DNA of 64,000 nucleotides from Arachnopeziza araneosa (taxonomy: Eukaryota; Ascomycota; Leotiomycetes; Helotiales; Arachnopezizaceae), in contig QYAI01000012.1 in assembly GCA_003988855.1 (NCBI GenBank), positions 124,001-188,000 of the forward strand, written 5' to 3'. The number at the start of each line of letters is the position of its first letter. Positions within the stretch are counted from its first letter, which is position 1. The notes under the pieces are model-generated. The model saw only the letters and a list, made by a program, of their open reading frames with translations. It was not told the origin of the DNA and did no database searches. Both the position numbers and the translations under genes were made by a program. Below are positions 11,454 through 24,221 of the stretch, one piece after another.

Positions 11454-14400
11454 TCAAACTGCGCGTCCCTTCCCTTTCCCAGCCACTTCCTTCGCTTCCA
11501 ATGCAGGAAACTCATCTGCAACACTCCCAGACTGAAATTCACTATCATCCATTTGCTCACTCTCGCTCCACCTCTCGCCCCTGCTCCTCTCCTCCGCAAG
11601 GCTTAACTGGAGAGCTAACTCCAAATCATTTGCTGCCACCATCTCCTTACCCTTCCTATTGCGACCGCCCAGACTCCCAGAACTGATCCTCATTTCCTTC
11701 CGGTTTTTGCTGGCTAGGCTCGTGCTAGGACTCGAGCTTGCAGATCGCCTGCCTTTCTCCTTCTTCGGCTTGATCTTGACAGCATAAGCTCCGGATCCAC
11801 TCGCTCTAGGACTCCTTCCGCCTTCATCGACACCGTCCAGAAGAGATAAACGGATGGCTTCTTCTATATCGTGATCGAAATCGTCGTCTGGTTGATTCCT
11901 GGGGCTACGACTTGGTTCGGGCGTCACAGTAGAGCTAGAATCCCACACTGAGTTCGTCTCCAAACCCGTGTCAGACTTACGTCTTTCCTCGTCCTGTTGA
12001 AAGGCTTCAGCCGACATCATCTCTGCGTATTTCAGCTGTTCTTCTTCTGTTAAATCGCCGAGCCCGACACCAAATCGCGTTTGGAGGCGAGCTTCTTCTC
12101 GAGATCTACGTAACTTCTCTTTCTTAAGTTCTTCTTGTTCAGTAGCAATGTAGTCCATCAAAGCACCACGGCCTGTGTTGGTGAACCTGTCGGGGCCGCT
12201 GTTGCTACCGCGTTCTCCAGAACGGCGAAGGCGACGCTTCTTGCTTTGATACTGATCAGCTGCGCTAGAGCTATAGCTCCAATATCTGAGATGTGTGCCA
12301 AGCGAGACCATGCCACGGAGGATTGTTGGGTCCGGGTCAATGCAGATCGCCCCTGCTGCATACAAGTTGATACCTACTCCATAAATAGAAGCTTCAGCTT
12401 GCACAAGCCGGCGACGAGCTCGGGAAGAGAAGCGTGAGTTGAGAGTACGGATAGGCTGCGATGTAGAAGCTAAAGGATCCCATGTTTGAACCAAACCATC
12501 ATTACCGCCATGTACGAGGTACAGAGCCGAGACTGCTAGACAAGATATCTGAGGCGAATCCGTATAGATTGTACGGATAGGAGTAAGCTCATTGACTATA
12601 GGCGGATTCGTCGACTGAGGACCTCGCATATTCCACATAACGACAGATCCGTTATTTGTACCGACTGCTAGGAATCGAGCTCGGTGACCAGGAATGTGAA
12701 CTGAAGATCCATCCCCTTGATCAGAAGGCGTTGCCATTGGAGATGAGAAATTAGAACTACCATTGACGGTCCTTAGCGGATCCTCGTCAACAGTCAATGT
12801 CGCGTATATAGAATTGTCCATAGCGCTTGTTGTAATTTCGACTTTAGGGTGATTCTTTAGAGACATAATGGTCGATCGCCATTCTTCAATTAAACTAATA
12901 GATTGATATTTGGAAGTCGGGCTGCCTGGTGTACTTGGGGTCGATTGATCTGGTGAAGATGCGTGAGCACGAGTGACAATTGCGCTTCCGCCGAAAATCG
13001 AAGTTCTTTTTGACGGTTCTGGGGATTGGTTTCGAGGGGGGCTAATGACGGTACCTCCGCCAAATAGTGAAGCAAGGTTGGTCATCTTGGGGGCCATAGG
13101 CGGCGTCTTAGGGAGAGGATATTCATCAAGTGATGCCTCCTCGGATTTCCACCTGGTAAACCTTTTGACTTCCGCGGCCTCTTCAGCAGTTCCGCATTTG
13201 ATGACTACAACACTCTCCCCAGCCCCATTTCCGTCGTCGCCTGCAAAATCGACATCAAGTCTGCGGCGCATATCCCAGCCCTCGCATATCTTGCGAAAAT
13301 GGGCGGGTCGATATTTGAGGAAGTTTTCTATCTCAGAGGTTTCAGCACTGAGTTGTGCTTTAGATAATTTCATCTTCTTTGACGAGGATCTAGGAGAATA
13401 GCTTCCGTGAACTTCAAATTCGTGATATGGGTCATCACGAGCAACCCGACGAGATGGCTCTACAAGTTGCCAATAAGCTGTACGACCAGCGTTCCAAGCA
13501 TGTCGGCCGATTTCACTTTCTCCAAGCTTTCCATCAATTAAGATCGACTTGATGCTGTCCATGAGGTAAAAAACCTCACCAAGAGCATTCAAGGCTACGG
13601 CCCATACACGCCCTAACGCTTTGCGTTTGGTATTGTACGAATCGTCAACCTTAATCGCGATTATAGGCACTCCAGGACTCAGGACCCATCTAGCAGTCAA
13701 TTGCCCCTTTGTGAGACGTCGGCCTTGAGATGTTTCGGAGCCTAGCGAATAAGCAGTAACAATACCTAGCGTAGATCCAGTAAGCATGCCGACAAGCCCG
13801 TCAGTTAATATTGGGATGCCCGATGATTTTGCAATCCATACTGAAGATATGGCGTTATCTGAATCGGGAATTCCGGGAATGCCTAGTTCATGATGAATCA
13901 GATCTATAGGTTGACTTAGGAAGCGGCCACGCATTTCCTCAGATGACCGAAAGTAGACTTGACCTCCAGGAAACCCTTCTCCATATATCATACCAAATTG
14001 TTGACTCAGATCCATAGAATTCGGTAGTCCGGTAGGTCCATCATCCAGGCCATATGGTTGGTGGCCTACAAAGAGCTCTGCAAATTGTGGCAGATTCTGA
14101 GGATCAGAAAGTCCCCAGTTGTCAATTTTGCCAATGTTGGGATCGCTCATGCAGGCAGAGCCTGTCTCTTCAGTACCATGAATGAATCGTGTAGGCCTTT
14201 TACCAGTATTCCAGCTAGCATGAATGTGATCAATTGTAGCGAACAACTGAGAGTTGTACGTAACTACAGCATTCGCATTATTGGCAGCGCTGTTGGAACG
14301 AGAAGGGCCACGGCCCGAAGTAATTTGAGCAGGTTTGCCTCGGGCAAGACTTCTAAGCAATCGAGTTCGAAGGATGTATTCACTACGCCAGGATGCGAGG

Positions 14401-15088
14401 CCAGTTAATCTTGTAAATAGGCGTGTTTCCGAGCGAAGTTGCTCTCGAGACTCCAGGTCATGCCCATGGTGAATTGCTACTTCACTAATCGCATCTTCCC
14501 CAGGAAAGAACCGGGAAAATGCAATGCGCCATGCATGTGGTGTAGTTACCAGCGTATAGAATCTGCGAGAGACAAGAGAGACCGCTGAGAGCGAAACAGC
14601 AGGTAAATGAGATAAAATATGAGTAAGAACCTCTGATTTTTGTTAGAGAGTGCGGAGTGAAGACAAACAATTGCCGACATACCATTCGGAAACTGGTCAA
14701 GTTGGATACCCTCAAGATTATTTCCCCTTTTCTTGATTAACTTGAAACCAGGACCTTCATTCTGATTTCTCGGTGGAGATTGGGACGGTGCGTTCTCATA
14801 TTCAGCGATTCGTTGGAAAGAAGCCTTTGGTTTTTTGGTATTGCCACTGATTACACTCAATCGGCGTAGTTGATCTTGCAAAATCGCGTCCTCATCGGAA
14901 AGCAATTCGGTGTCATCAGTTGGCCGTGTTGCTCCAGCAGATCCGATAAGATCCTCGTCGGGAGAGCCACTGCGGTCTGCGAAGTGCAGATTGTTTGAGG
15001 AAATGCCATATTGGGAGGTGGTACTAGTTTCTGCGATGTTGATGAGATTAAGAATGTGTTCTGAGGTTTCGGTGGGCTCTGATTGCAT
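11454..15088 (-). CDS. F-box protein with WD-like repeats and ubiquitin-interacting motifs
   Basis: Exons 15088-14683 and 14632-11454 (intron 49 nt with CTAAC branch) encode 1194 residues. An N-terminal acidic/Ser-rich region is followed by an F-box at about 131-180 (DQFPNEVLTHILSHLPAVSL, then SLVSRRFYTLV and a HAW). Splicing is required to complete it. A long middle part contains beta-propeller-like segments (FLAVGTNNGSVVMWNMRG; LYLVHGGNDGLVQTWDPL). The C-terminal third has UIM-type helices: EEAIRLSLLDG near 1055 and LELALQLSLAEE near 1150. F-box proteins bring substrates to SCF (Skp1-cullin-F-box) ubiquitin ligases, and UIMs bind ubiquitin. The combination suggests a receptor that also binds ubiquitylated partners, which is inference. 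No transmembrane segment is visible. Confidence 0.85.
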
Positions 15089-15617
15089 AAAATTGACCGG
15101 CTGGAACGGGATTTGGTAGTTGGACTGATCCCTTACTTTATGGGTCAGTCTGCGATGGGATTTGAGACTTTGGGAGTTGCGGTCGCGGCGATGGATCTGT
15201 TTGTGTTTTCTTGTAGACGTTGAAATTCTCTGACGTTGACATGTGGAAAAGTTGGCCTAAAGCAAAATTAATGCCCATTCAAGTTTAGCCTCCCCCTTTC
15301 TACGCACCACAGTTCGATTTCGTCTCCGGAAAGGAGTGTTGGCGTATTTACTTTTTTCTTAAAACTATCTCGCTGATTGATGGCTCTAATTCTATTAATT
15401 GGTCTTCTCATCTTACTATGAACAAAAATTAAATCATAGTTTTTCATTCTTACCCTGCTCTCTAGTCCCACGAGCCTTATCATCTTATAGATGTTCTAAT
15501 GTGTACACTTTTCTATTATACAAAGCCTGTACGTATTGCTTCTCGTTACAGCCATCAGATCACACGTAGGGTATATGTCAAGATCCGATACCAAACACCA
15601 AAACTCCTTCATCACAA
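15089..15617. other. Intergenic, 529 bp
   Basis: Promoter side of the F-box gene and 3' flank of the Ser/Thr-repeat gene. No gene seen. Confidence 0.5.
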
Positions 15618-17815
15618 TCATAAGAAGAATGCCACTCCCATCATGAACCCCATCCCTATAACACCGCTCCCAAATGTGACTCTTTCCGCCCCGTTTTTTG
15701 TATGCGATTGCGCCGCCGTTGGATTTGAAGTTGCTCCAGTAAAAGTCGTCGTGGCAAACCCAATTCCGCTTGGGCCAATACTGATCGTCTGCCCGTTAAA
15801 AACATCAGTTGTGGGTTTGGCGCCTGGACCGAATGTAAAAGTCTTGCTGCCTATTACTGCCACAGAAGAGCCAATCTCACTAAACGTGATTCCTTCTGCT
15901 GTTAATGTCTGAGTGGGTAGGTTGAATGGAAGAGTCAACGTTGCTCCTCCGATGCTAAGTCCTGATGGACCTGCTGTGATGGTTTGCCCGTTGATCACCA
16001 GCGTGGTCGTCGGGGCTGATGGGCCGAGTGTCAGAGTATGGCCACTGACAATGGCGAGAGTCGAACCAATCTCTGTAACAGAGAGTCCTCCTGCAATTCC
16101 CAGCTGCGTTCCAGTTGGGTGTGCAATTCCTCCGAGTGTTGTTCCATCATATGAGATTCCCTGTGGTCCAATAGTGATTGTCTCACCATTGAAGACGTCG
16201 GTTTGTGGCGGTGCTCCTGGGGAATATGTGAAAGTCTTTCCATCGATAACAGCAGTATTGCTTCCCACAGCCGAGAAAACTTGACCATCAATGATGACAA
16301 CATTAGTTGGCTGTCCTCCAGGTGGTGCAACAGTTGTTTCTGAAAAAATTACTCCAGCCGACCCAACTGTAATAGTCTGACCTTTTGCAACTATGGTTTC
16401 TTGAGGAGCTCCATCTCCAATCTGATACGAAGTGCCAGCAATTACAGCTGTTGACGGGTTTATGTCAATCGAAACACCTTGAATTGTTGTTGGTGTTGGT
16501 GGTTGAAGAAATTGGCCACCAGCTGCAGTGGGAACATTGACAATGATTGATGGGCCGATAACCTGAGATGGGTTGACTGTGAAAACATCACCACTTTCCG
16601 TCACAGTTTTATCGCCACCCCCAATCGAGATAGTATGACCTCCGATTACAGCCTGCGTTGAGGATACCACGACCGTAATCCCATCAACAGTTTCGGTGAT
16701 AGGACCGGGATTCGATCCATCTCCGTTATATACTGTTGTATATGGTGGGCTAGGATTTTGAGTATTCTCTGAGCCCGAGCCAGTATCTGTCGAGCTTAAG
16801 TCTGGAATCGTGCTTGTAAACGTGGGCTGAGGAAGTGGACCCCACACATAGGTATCCACGTACGAGGATGCGGTTACCGATTGCTTGTCGGTGTTACCGC
16901 CGTAGTCCGGAATAGATGCTGTAGTAAAAATAGTAGGAGGGTTTTTGCTGGTAGTTATAACAGTCGTTGTGAGTCGGTAAGTGGTGACAACCGCAGTTGA
17001 AGTACCACTGGATTCGCCAGCGGACGATTTCGTCGTCTTTGGAGGGACTGTAAACGCAGGCACAGTAAAAGGTGCTAAAGGTGCTGGACAGTAGACGGGA
17101 GGCGTGAATTCTGGTGTGGAAGCAAATGTCGTAGACGAGTTCGCTGTCACAGTAAGAGTGACTGTCGTAGTGTTCGGCAAGAACAGCCACGATGTTACAG
17201 CTTCTCCAGAAGAAAGGGAAATACAACTGGTTGCAGTGGCTGTGTTGTCGGGTGGGGGAATGAATACGGTGATAATAGAACTATTAGTGGATGTTGAATT
17301 ACCATATGGTGGAACACTAAAAGTTCTAATTGGCAATAAAGATGAGCTATTCAACAGATTTCTAGGGCCAGTTCCTAAAGGCACTGATGAATTTGATGAA
17401 AGAAATGGAGTTGACAATGGAGGAGCAGCTATAGATGTTGTAGAGCTAACACTGCTTGTAGAAACAGTTTCTGATGGAGCCAGAGTAAGCACACGGCCAG
17501 ATCCTCGTTGTGAAGTTGTTGATACCGTCAGTGGTAATGTCGTGGTATGCGATCTACTGAGCAGCAACGTCGTCGAAGTAGAAATGAGGTCCGAGCCTGT
17601 CGAGGCTAACAGATCCGCAAATGGGCTCCATACTGAGGCATCACTAGTCGTGCTCGACGATGATACGTTTAAGTAGGTCCGTTTAAACACAAGCGCATTA
17701 GCTGAATACACATCAGTAAAGTATCACAGAAGCCGAGAGATGAATAACCGTTAGTAGCAATGATCAAACTGCTTTGAACAGCGAACCATAGTAAACTTTG
17801 ACGAAAAGAAGTCAT
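15618..17815 (-). CDS. GPI-anchored Ser/Thr-rich surface protein with tandem repeats
   Basis: Exon 1 17815-17749 and exon 2 17701-15618 give 716 residues. Exon 1 encodes a signal peptide (MTSFRQSLLWFAVQSSLIIA). The next 300 residues are Ser/Thr/Pro-rich, as in heavily O-glycosylated wall proteins. The second half holds degenerate tandem repeats of about 60 residues, each with a core like NGQTITxGPSGxSxGG preceded by VxGxTFTxGPGA and an Asn-Gly-Glu/Gln turn (for example FNGETITIGPQGI, INGQTITAGPSGL, FNGQTISIGPSGI). The C-terminus ends in a hydrophobic GPI-type signal (VIGMGFMMGVAFFL). It probably acts at the cell surface, perhaps in adhesion; this is inferred from architecture. The exon 1 donor GTTATT is weak, but it gives a clean signal-peptide junction. 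Confidence 0.8.
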
Positions 17816-20445
17816 GGTGTTAACACATGTTACCACCCCCTCCTAAGTGTTGGATATCGCAGACCTCGAAAGCATGCAGAGAATCGGGTTAATGGATAGG
17901 GATTTTGCAATGAGCGTTCGAACTCTAAGGGTTGTTGGTGAAGGTGTCATGAGCAGATATTGGGGAATCGCGGAGGAAATACAATGATAGGACTGGGTAC
18001 CGGGAAAGGAGATGCTGGGTAAAGAGAACGAGTCGCTGGGTGGCAGAGACGGAACGAAGGTAAGGCCACTGCTAGGAGTCGAGATCCCTAAAGAGGCGGG
18101 GAATATATTGTGTACATATTAAAGAAGCCGGTGCTGGGCGTTCTGTGTAGATGGGTGACTTTCAGGACTTTTTGCGGTCAACCCGAGATGGTCGTCCACC
18201 AGGCTACGCCGTCTCCCGCCGCCAAGGAAGCACTGCAAATCAACTGGAAGGGCCAGGGAGGCTGACATGGTCCCCTGTCCTGATTTGGCAGTCGGCGAGG
18301 TTTTGGCTTGGGGGCTGAAAGCTGTCTGATCTCCCCCAACGGCAGTGGCTTTTGGGCGTTGGGCAGGCCGATGCTCGCTTGGTGGTGAAACAAGAGAGAC
18401 AAGATGAGCTCTCAAATCCGAGGACTCGTCATCGAGCACCAGGAGATGATGTGAGGACGGGATGGCGAAGCCCAGAATATACTCTGTGCTATAACTTTAC
18501 AATTTGTTGGTAGTTGTGAGTGGTCAATCACATGGAAAGAAGTATCGGCTGATTGGGAAACCCAGCAGATCGACAAGCGAAATTCCTCGGGGCATGATAT
18601 CCAGTGTCCAAAAGGGTGGCCCTCCCGAGCCTGAGAGTCCATGGAGAGTGGCTGAGCATGCCAGTGTAGGAACAAGATTCGAAACGAATATGTGAAGTTT
18701 TAATGCGATCAACCTTAACTCATCATCGCTGCAGGGTTCTCCAGAGCTTGAAGCTCGATATGAAAGGAGATTGGATGAACGTCCAAGGGCTGAATCCTCC
18801 TGGACCCCCTGAATCTGCATTTCGCTCCTCAAGAGGCAGCTGGCATCTGGAGGCTTCATCAACGGCTCCGCTCGTCTTTTCTTTGGATGGCGTCCAGTAG
18901 GAGGGCTATATGGCTATCCTCTCGATCGGGAATTTATCGGTCGGTACCTGTGTCCTCCTGTCCCAGGCGATGGAGTGTCGACTCTTGCAGCGGCAGTCCT
19001 TGCCGTACATTACGCTGAATGACCCAGTATCCCCAATCTTCGTGTCTCTTCATCTCCTCCTCTTCAGCGTTCCTGATTATGTTGGAGCCTAGATTTGGAG
19101 CATCGCTGGCAGGCCGTCACTGCACTCATCGTCGGGCAAATAGTGGTGATGGCGTCTGCACTCAATATGGGAAAACAATGTCCGCAGACTTGCAGCAGCA
19201 TTGTGTGTGGGCCAGATTGATCGATGGCAGTCCTCCTGCCAGCCTGAGCTCATTGGGACCCCGCGTGATGAGAGTGGATAAAGTAGGGCCCATGGATTTA
19301 CTTTACGGGCGTGGAAATCCGGCATTTTTGATCCTTGGATTCCAAAGGCCGTTGACCACGATTTGATTTAAGCCGGAAAGTATTCGTGCATGCGATAGGC
19401 CATGCAATATGGCAATTCGTAAAATGGCAGGTAACCCACGTTCTCTCTCTCTCTCGTCCCTCCACCCCGCCATATTTTACGTGGCCTCCGTTCCCTCACG
19501 CAGTGAGACGCCGCACGAGGCTATTGGGTGTTTTCTCGCCGATGTCAACACACGATCCAGCGACGGCCTGCACGAAACATAATGGTCAGCAAATGTAAGC
19601 GTCGTATATCGATCCCAGCTGCTCGACGAACGGTTGATCTTCCTACAGCGCCGCATCAGCAGAGATGCGAAAGTGTATTTTCCGTCAGTCTAGCCACCTT
19701 CAGTGGTGTCGACGGCACAGGTGGTCTGTCTGGCCCTCACTTATCCAGAGGCATGCGAATACCCATGGGTCGGAATGGCCCAGGGGGTCCAGAGGTGGTT
19801 GTGGTGGTTGTGGTGGTACGTAGTGAGTGCAGACGTTGTATCTTTCCGAAGGAGCATCCCATCTGCATCTTCAGGTAGTGGGAAACACTCTATCTCGGAA
19901 TCGCAGGCTTCCTTCCAAATAGCAGGCAGGTGGATCCTTGTGGCCGGGTAGAAGAAAACAACGGTTGCATGCGTGCTTGTCTCACAATCATCAGCTTGGC
20001 TGCTCGGTGGCCAGCGTTCCGCCTGCGATGCTCATGATTCCATGCCTCCTTCTTCCAGCACTAGCATCGTGCTGGAATTAATGCAGGAGTCAGTTCAGGC
20101 GTGATACCAGGACCAGTCCTCTTTTCCTCAGCTTCTCACTGCCCCTAAACCTCCAAGTCCATCGTCTCCAATCGAAGCATCGGCTGGAACGCTGAAGATC
20201 AGGAACCAGACGCACTGCAACAAGTTCAGGTGGCGCTCCGCCCCTATTCAAGTAAGGCTGAGTAGGCTTTGTGGCGCTCTCCCCCCACCGAAACAGCCCC
20301 CGAAGTCCAGTGCAGCCGAGTGAACTAGCACATGCTTCTCAGTGTGAAATCAACATTCGACCAAGTTCAACACGGCATCTCTCGTGAAGCTCTTCCGTTT
20401 TAACAAGGCACCTTCGATGCCAGAAATGCGATCAAGTTCGTGACC
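17816..20445. other. Gene-free intergenic stretch, 2.6 kb
   Basis: Only short, mutually overlapping open frames without motifs occur. A TCTC run lies near 19441-19455 and a GTGGTT-rich purine/keto run near 19795-19820. The stretch separates two divergent surface-protein genes and is probably long upstream regulatory DNA. No structural RNA was recognised. Confidence 0.4.
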
Positions 20446-23099
20446 ATGCATTCGGTGTCCAGGAGGGCGTGGATTTCCGGAGTCCTGTCGCTCTTGCTAC
20501 GTGCCATTGACGGCGCGCCCACAGCGTTGAGTGTTTCCCCTTCGACAAACTGGTGAGCGCATTCGGGTTGGAAAGGAAAGGACTATAAATGACAAGAGTC
20601 TAGGTATGGCATCGATGGAAGCTGGTCTGCTATCTCCATCCGGCTCGGAACGCCTCAGCAATGGATCGATGTGATGGTCAGTACTGTCAGCTCGGAGACT
20701 TGGGTTGGTGCTTCGACTGCCTGCACTTCAGATGGTATGTTTTGCGTCTCTCCATCTTATCTTTCCTCGAGTATAGGAGATAACCAATCCTTTCCAAAAT
20801 AGGCTATCAGTGTATTGCGGCCAGAGGGAGCCTCTTTGATCCTCATAACTCTTCGACATGGCAGCCATATGGTGATTGGTCTTTTTCAACCGATGCTCAA
20901 CTAGGAAACAATGGCTATGCAGAATATGGCCTAGACGATTTGACTTTTGGGTCAACAGGTGTCTCTATCCCATCTGCAATTATTGGTGCCTATAACGGGA
21001 CTGGCCCTATCAACGGAACTTCATATCAACTCGGGCTCTTCGGCTTAGGTATTATTCCTGGAACCTTCTCTCCACACAGCCCACCGCTTCCCGCTATCAA
21101 TGCTTTAGTCGAACAAGTCGGCGCAATTCCAAGTCACAGCTATGGTTACACAGCTGGAGCAGTCTACCGTGAGTGGCTTGTGACTCTCGTCTCTTGACAT
21201 TCTGACCTTTGAATAGAACAAAAGGGAACACCAAATTCTCTAACTCTTGGTGGCTACGATGCAAATCGATTTGTAGCCCACAACACTACGTATGCGCTGA
21301 ACATAGATCGTAACCCGGAGGTTTACATCAACTCCATAACGGCAACCTCCACCAACTTCACCAACCCAGCCCAACTTCTGATTCAGTCCGATAGAGTTTC
21401 AGCGATCATCGATAGCTCAACTCCTTACCTTTGGCTACCTCAGGCTGTCTGTGAACGCTTTGCAGATTACTTAGGCTTGACTTACAACAATACCTTAAAT
21501 CTTTACACTTTTGACGGCAACGCTACGCAGCGAAATGCACTTATGGATTCTTCACTCTCTTTCACATTTAGTATAACCGACCTTCTATCTTCCCCAAAGA
21601 TTGTTAATATCACATTGCCCTACGATGCTTTCAACTTGGAACTTACATACCCTGCAATACCAGGCACTTTTTATCAGGCTGTTGACTCGACCAAGTATTA
21701 TTTTCCACTTCGTCAAGCTGCAGATGCAGCACAATACACTATTGGTCGTGCCTTTCTCCAAGAAGCGTATATTATCACAGATTATGAGAGGAATACATTC
21801 TCAGTACATCAGGCGATTCACACATCAGATCCCATTGGGAACACAAGTATCTACTCAATCCTTCCTTATAAGAACTCCACTCTCTCTGGAACACCGACCA
21901 GCAAACCGGGCTCCAAATTTCCAGTAGGGGCAATCGTTGGTATCATTATTGGAGTAGCGGTCATAGCCGCTCTTGGTCTCTTCACATGTCTCTATATCCG
22001 TCGCCATAAAGGCTCAAAGCAAGACCATTCTGATGATGAGAAAACCTTTCAAACTCCCCCACGAACATTTATTGACATTATCCTTGGCCGACATCCTCAT
22101 CCTGCTGTCCCCGAAGTTAGTGGTCACTCCAGCTACCCGCACGAAGTCGGCGCAGACGCAACCCACGAGCGATTTGAGCTTGCAGCCCCTCTCAGCCCCG
22201 CCGAACTTGACAGTGAATTTGGGACTCTGGATGGATCAACTCAGAATGGGTCTACTGAAAATTCCGAGAATCTCTCAGCATATGAGCGCGCAAGACGGAA
22301 GCTGGAACGCCAGCAAATTGTCGCTGCACAGGCACAGGTTGCTATGGAAAATTACCCCATAGAAAAGACTGAGAACGACGTCTCGCAAGTAGCACACTAC
22401 CGTGCACCTAATACACCCGACTCCGACAGGCCTCTTGTGAGCCCCATTGGTCCAGGGGCGGAATCAGGAGGCAGCTTGACCATCAGCGGGCAAGCTTCAC
22501 CTGTGAGCCCAGGGTTCGCCGAATCACCTACTTCACCATCAGATATCTTACATCCTGCGCCCATCGGCCCACCACCTTCGTATAGAAGATTCAATCCCGA
22601 GAACGTGGTCTATGTTGGACGACTCCCGGAAAATGTGCAACTGCCCGCCATCGTCCCACGAATTATCGGACCAGATGGGAGGACGGTCAGGGTCGAAGAA
22701 ACGATAGTCACTCAACCCTACGGCACAAACAGCTCCTTGGGAAGCCAATATACTGAGAATGAAGAAGGTATGACCGATCTCTATGGTAGCGGAGACACAA
22801 ACCTAGTCTCCCCTGTTCTGAGCGGCAGTAGCGGCAGCGGGAGTGGCAATTCGGGTACGAACATAGTCTCTCCTATCCACAGTGGTAGCACTGGTAGCGG
22901 AAGCGAGATTCCTCACACACTCTCCACAGAAACAGACTCCGAACCTTCACCAAGAACAGGCGCACATCTCCGCGAAGGTTCAGATCCCTGGTCCAGTAGG
23001 AGGAGATTACAGGGCGAGGATTTGGTGCATGTACCGCAGCCGGCGGAGAATAGATTCAGTTGGGAAGAAGAGAGGATTTCTGGGAATGACTCATTATGA
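20446..23099 (+). CDS. Transmembrane aspartic-protease-like protein lacking the first catalytic Asp
   Basis: Exons 20446-20552, 20604-20734, 20803-21168 and 21217-23099 give 828 residues. A signal peptide (about 1-22, basic start then GVLSLLLRAI) precedes an A1-type pepsin fold: the flap-entry segment ISIRLGTPQQWIDV, and LTLGGYDANRFV, which resembles the interlobe GGxD. At the first active site the sequence is VMVSTVSSETWV where active enzymes have DTGSSxLWV, so the catalytic Asp and Gly are missing. The second site reads AIIDSSTPYLWLP, with Asp kept. One membrane helix lies at about 438-462 (AIVGIIIGVAVIAALGLFTC) followed by basic RRHK. A cytosolic tail of about 365 residues is Pro/Ser-rich with SGSGS-type repeats. 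It is likely an inactive surface protein, perhaps a receptor or wall sensor (inference). Many NxS/T sites fit an extracellular N-terminus. Confidence 0.85.
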
Positions 23100-24221
23100 G
23101 GCTATGGCAAGAAATAGCATGGTATGGGATGGATAGTCGGGTTTAGCGATGGCGTTCAGGTTGAAGGAAAATGTAACAATGCATGCAAGCATCATAACTT
23201 ACTCTCTTTTGTTAAGCCCAAGAATGGGCTATATCTACGTAGTCATGTCTAATGTAGCTCACTATTGCAAAATATGAACATTCTCAGCGTCTTTCCCTCC
23301 ATACGTGTACACCCTTGGAAGTGCCTTGATTTGGGAAGTTTCTATATTTTCGGAGATTTTCAAAACCGGTAATCATCAAATAATACAAGCCGTGGTTCCA
23401 GTCTCTAGTTGCCAGACGCTGCAAAAACTACGGACCTACCTACTCTTCGTCCTGATGCCGATCCCGCAAAACCAAACGCAAAACCAAGCCATCCCGGCAC
23501 GTGCTTCGTCAATAAAGAGAACATCTGAGAGGATTTCAAGGCACGTAGATGAACGACCGTGATCCTCCACTCCAAGAGGGGGTGCTCTCCCTCGACGAGT
23601 ACCTGAGCGAGATGGATCCTATTGATACCACGACCGAAGTGACGCATCAAGGGAACCTCTCGTAGAATCTAGCTTTTTCCAAAACAGGAAACAAATCTAG
23701 CGACGGAGACTCTTCGTGTGATGGGCAGTGTTTCCCTCTTTCCTATGTTTTGGGGGTATGTGTTTATGTTTGGTTTTATAAACACACTTGACTTTGATAC
23801 CAGAGTTTCGATGCCATTTGTGACGATGTTTAGTTTGGGAGCAGGCTGGCTTGAAATCTGTGGGTTGCTGTTGAAGTTTCTATGCATTAACATGAGCGAG
23901 AGGTTGCATGCATCAAAACATGCCTTATAGAATACTATGATAAATGCATTTGCAAAAGCTAACGCATTATCTATCATCTAAATAATATACAAAGATGCAC
24001 CCAGTCTATCCAGTCCCATCTTAGTACATCTTGTGCAATCATGTTATACCAACGCCTCATCCTTGGTATCCGAATCCGTGATCGGCTCCGAGCAAATGTA
24101 GACTTGAAAACATGACTACAATAGGCCTCCAGCGCCATAGCCAAGTTTAGTCAACAACGCCGTAACATAAAATTACAATCCTTGTTATGTATTATCCATC
24201 ATAAACGCCATCTTTTCTCTA
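23100..24221. other. Intergenic region with one possible small gene
   Basis: Convergent 3' flanks of the protease-like gene and the SNF2 gene. Apart from the candidate at 23409-23665 nothing gene-like is seen. Confidence 0.4.
23409..23665 (+). CDS. Possible small gene, 3' exons only
   Basis: Two short open blocks look coding: 23409-23507 (begins after a CTAG acceptor; LPDAAKTTDLPTLRPDAD, then a Pro/Lys/Asn-rich run) and 23549-23665 (MNDRDPPLQEGVLSLDEYL, then SEMDPIDTTTEV and a stop). A 41-nt intron with donor GTCAAT and acceptor CGTAG could join them in phase. No convincing first exon is found. An alternative splice from an ATG near 23275 through a GTAATC donor gives another frame with a different C-terminus. 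I do not recognise the family. Transcript evidence is needed to choose a model. Confidence 0.25.

Noticed and set aside
17104..17676. 190-codon plus-strand frame
   Set aside because: Antisense to the Ser/Thr-rich GPI gene; its length follows from the biased codon use of the sense strand.
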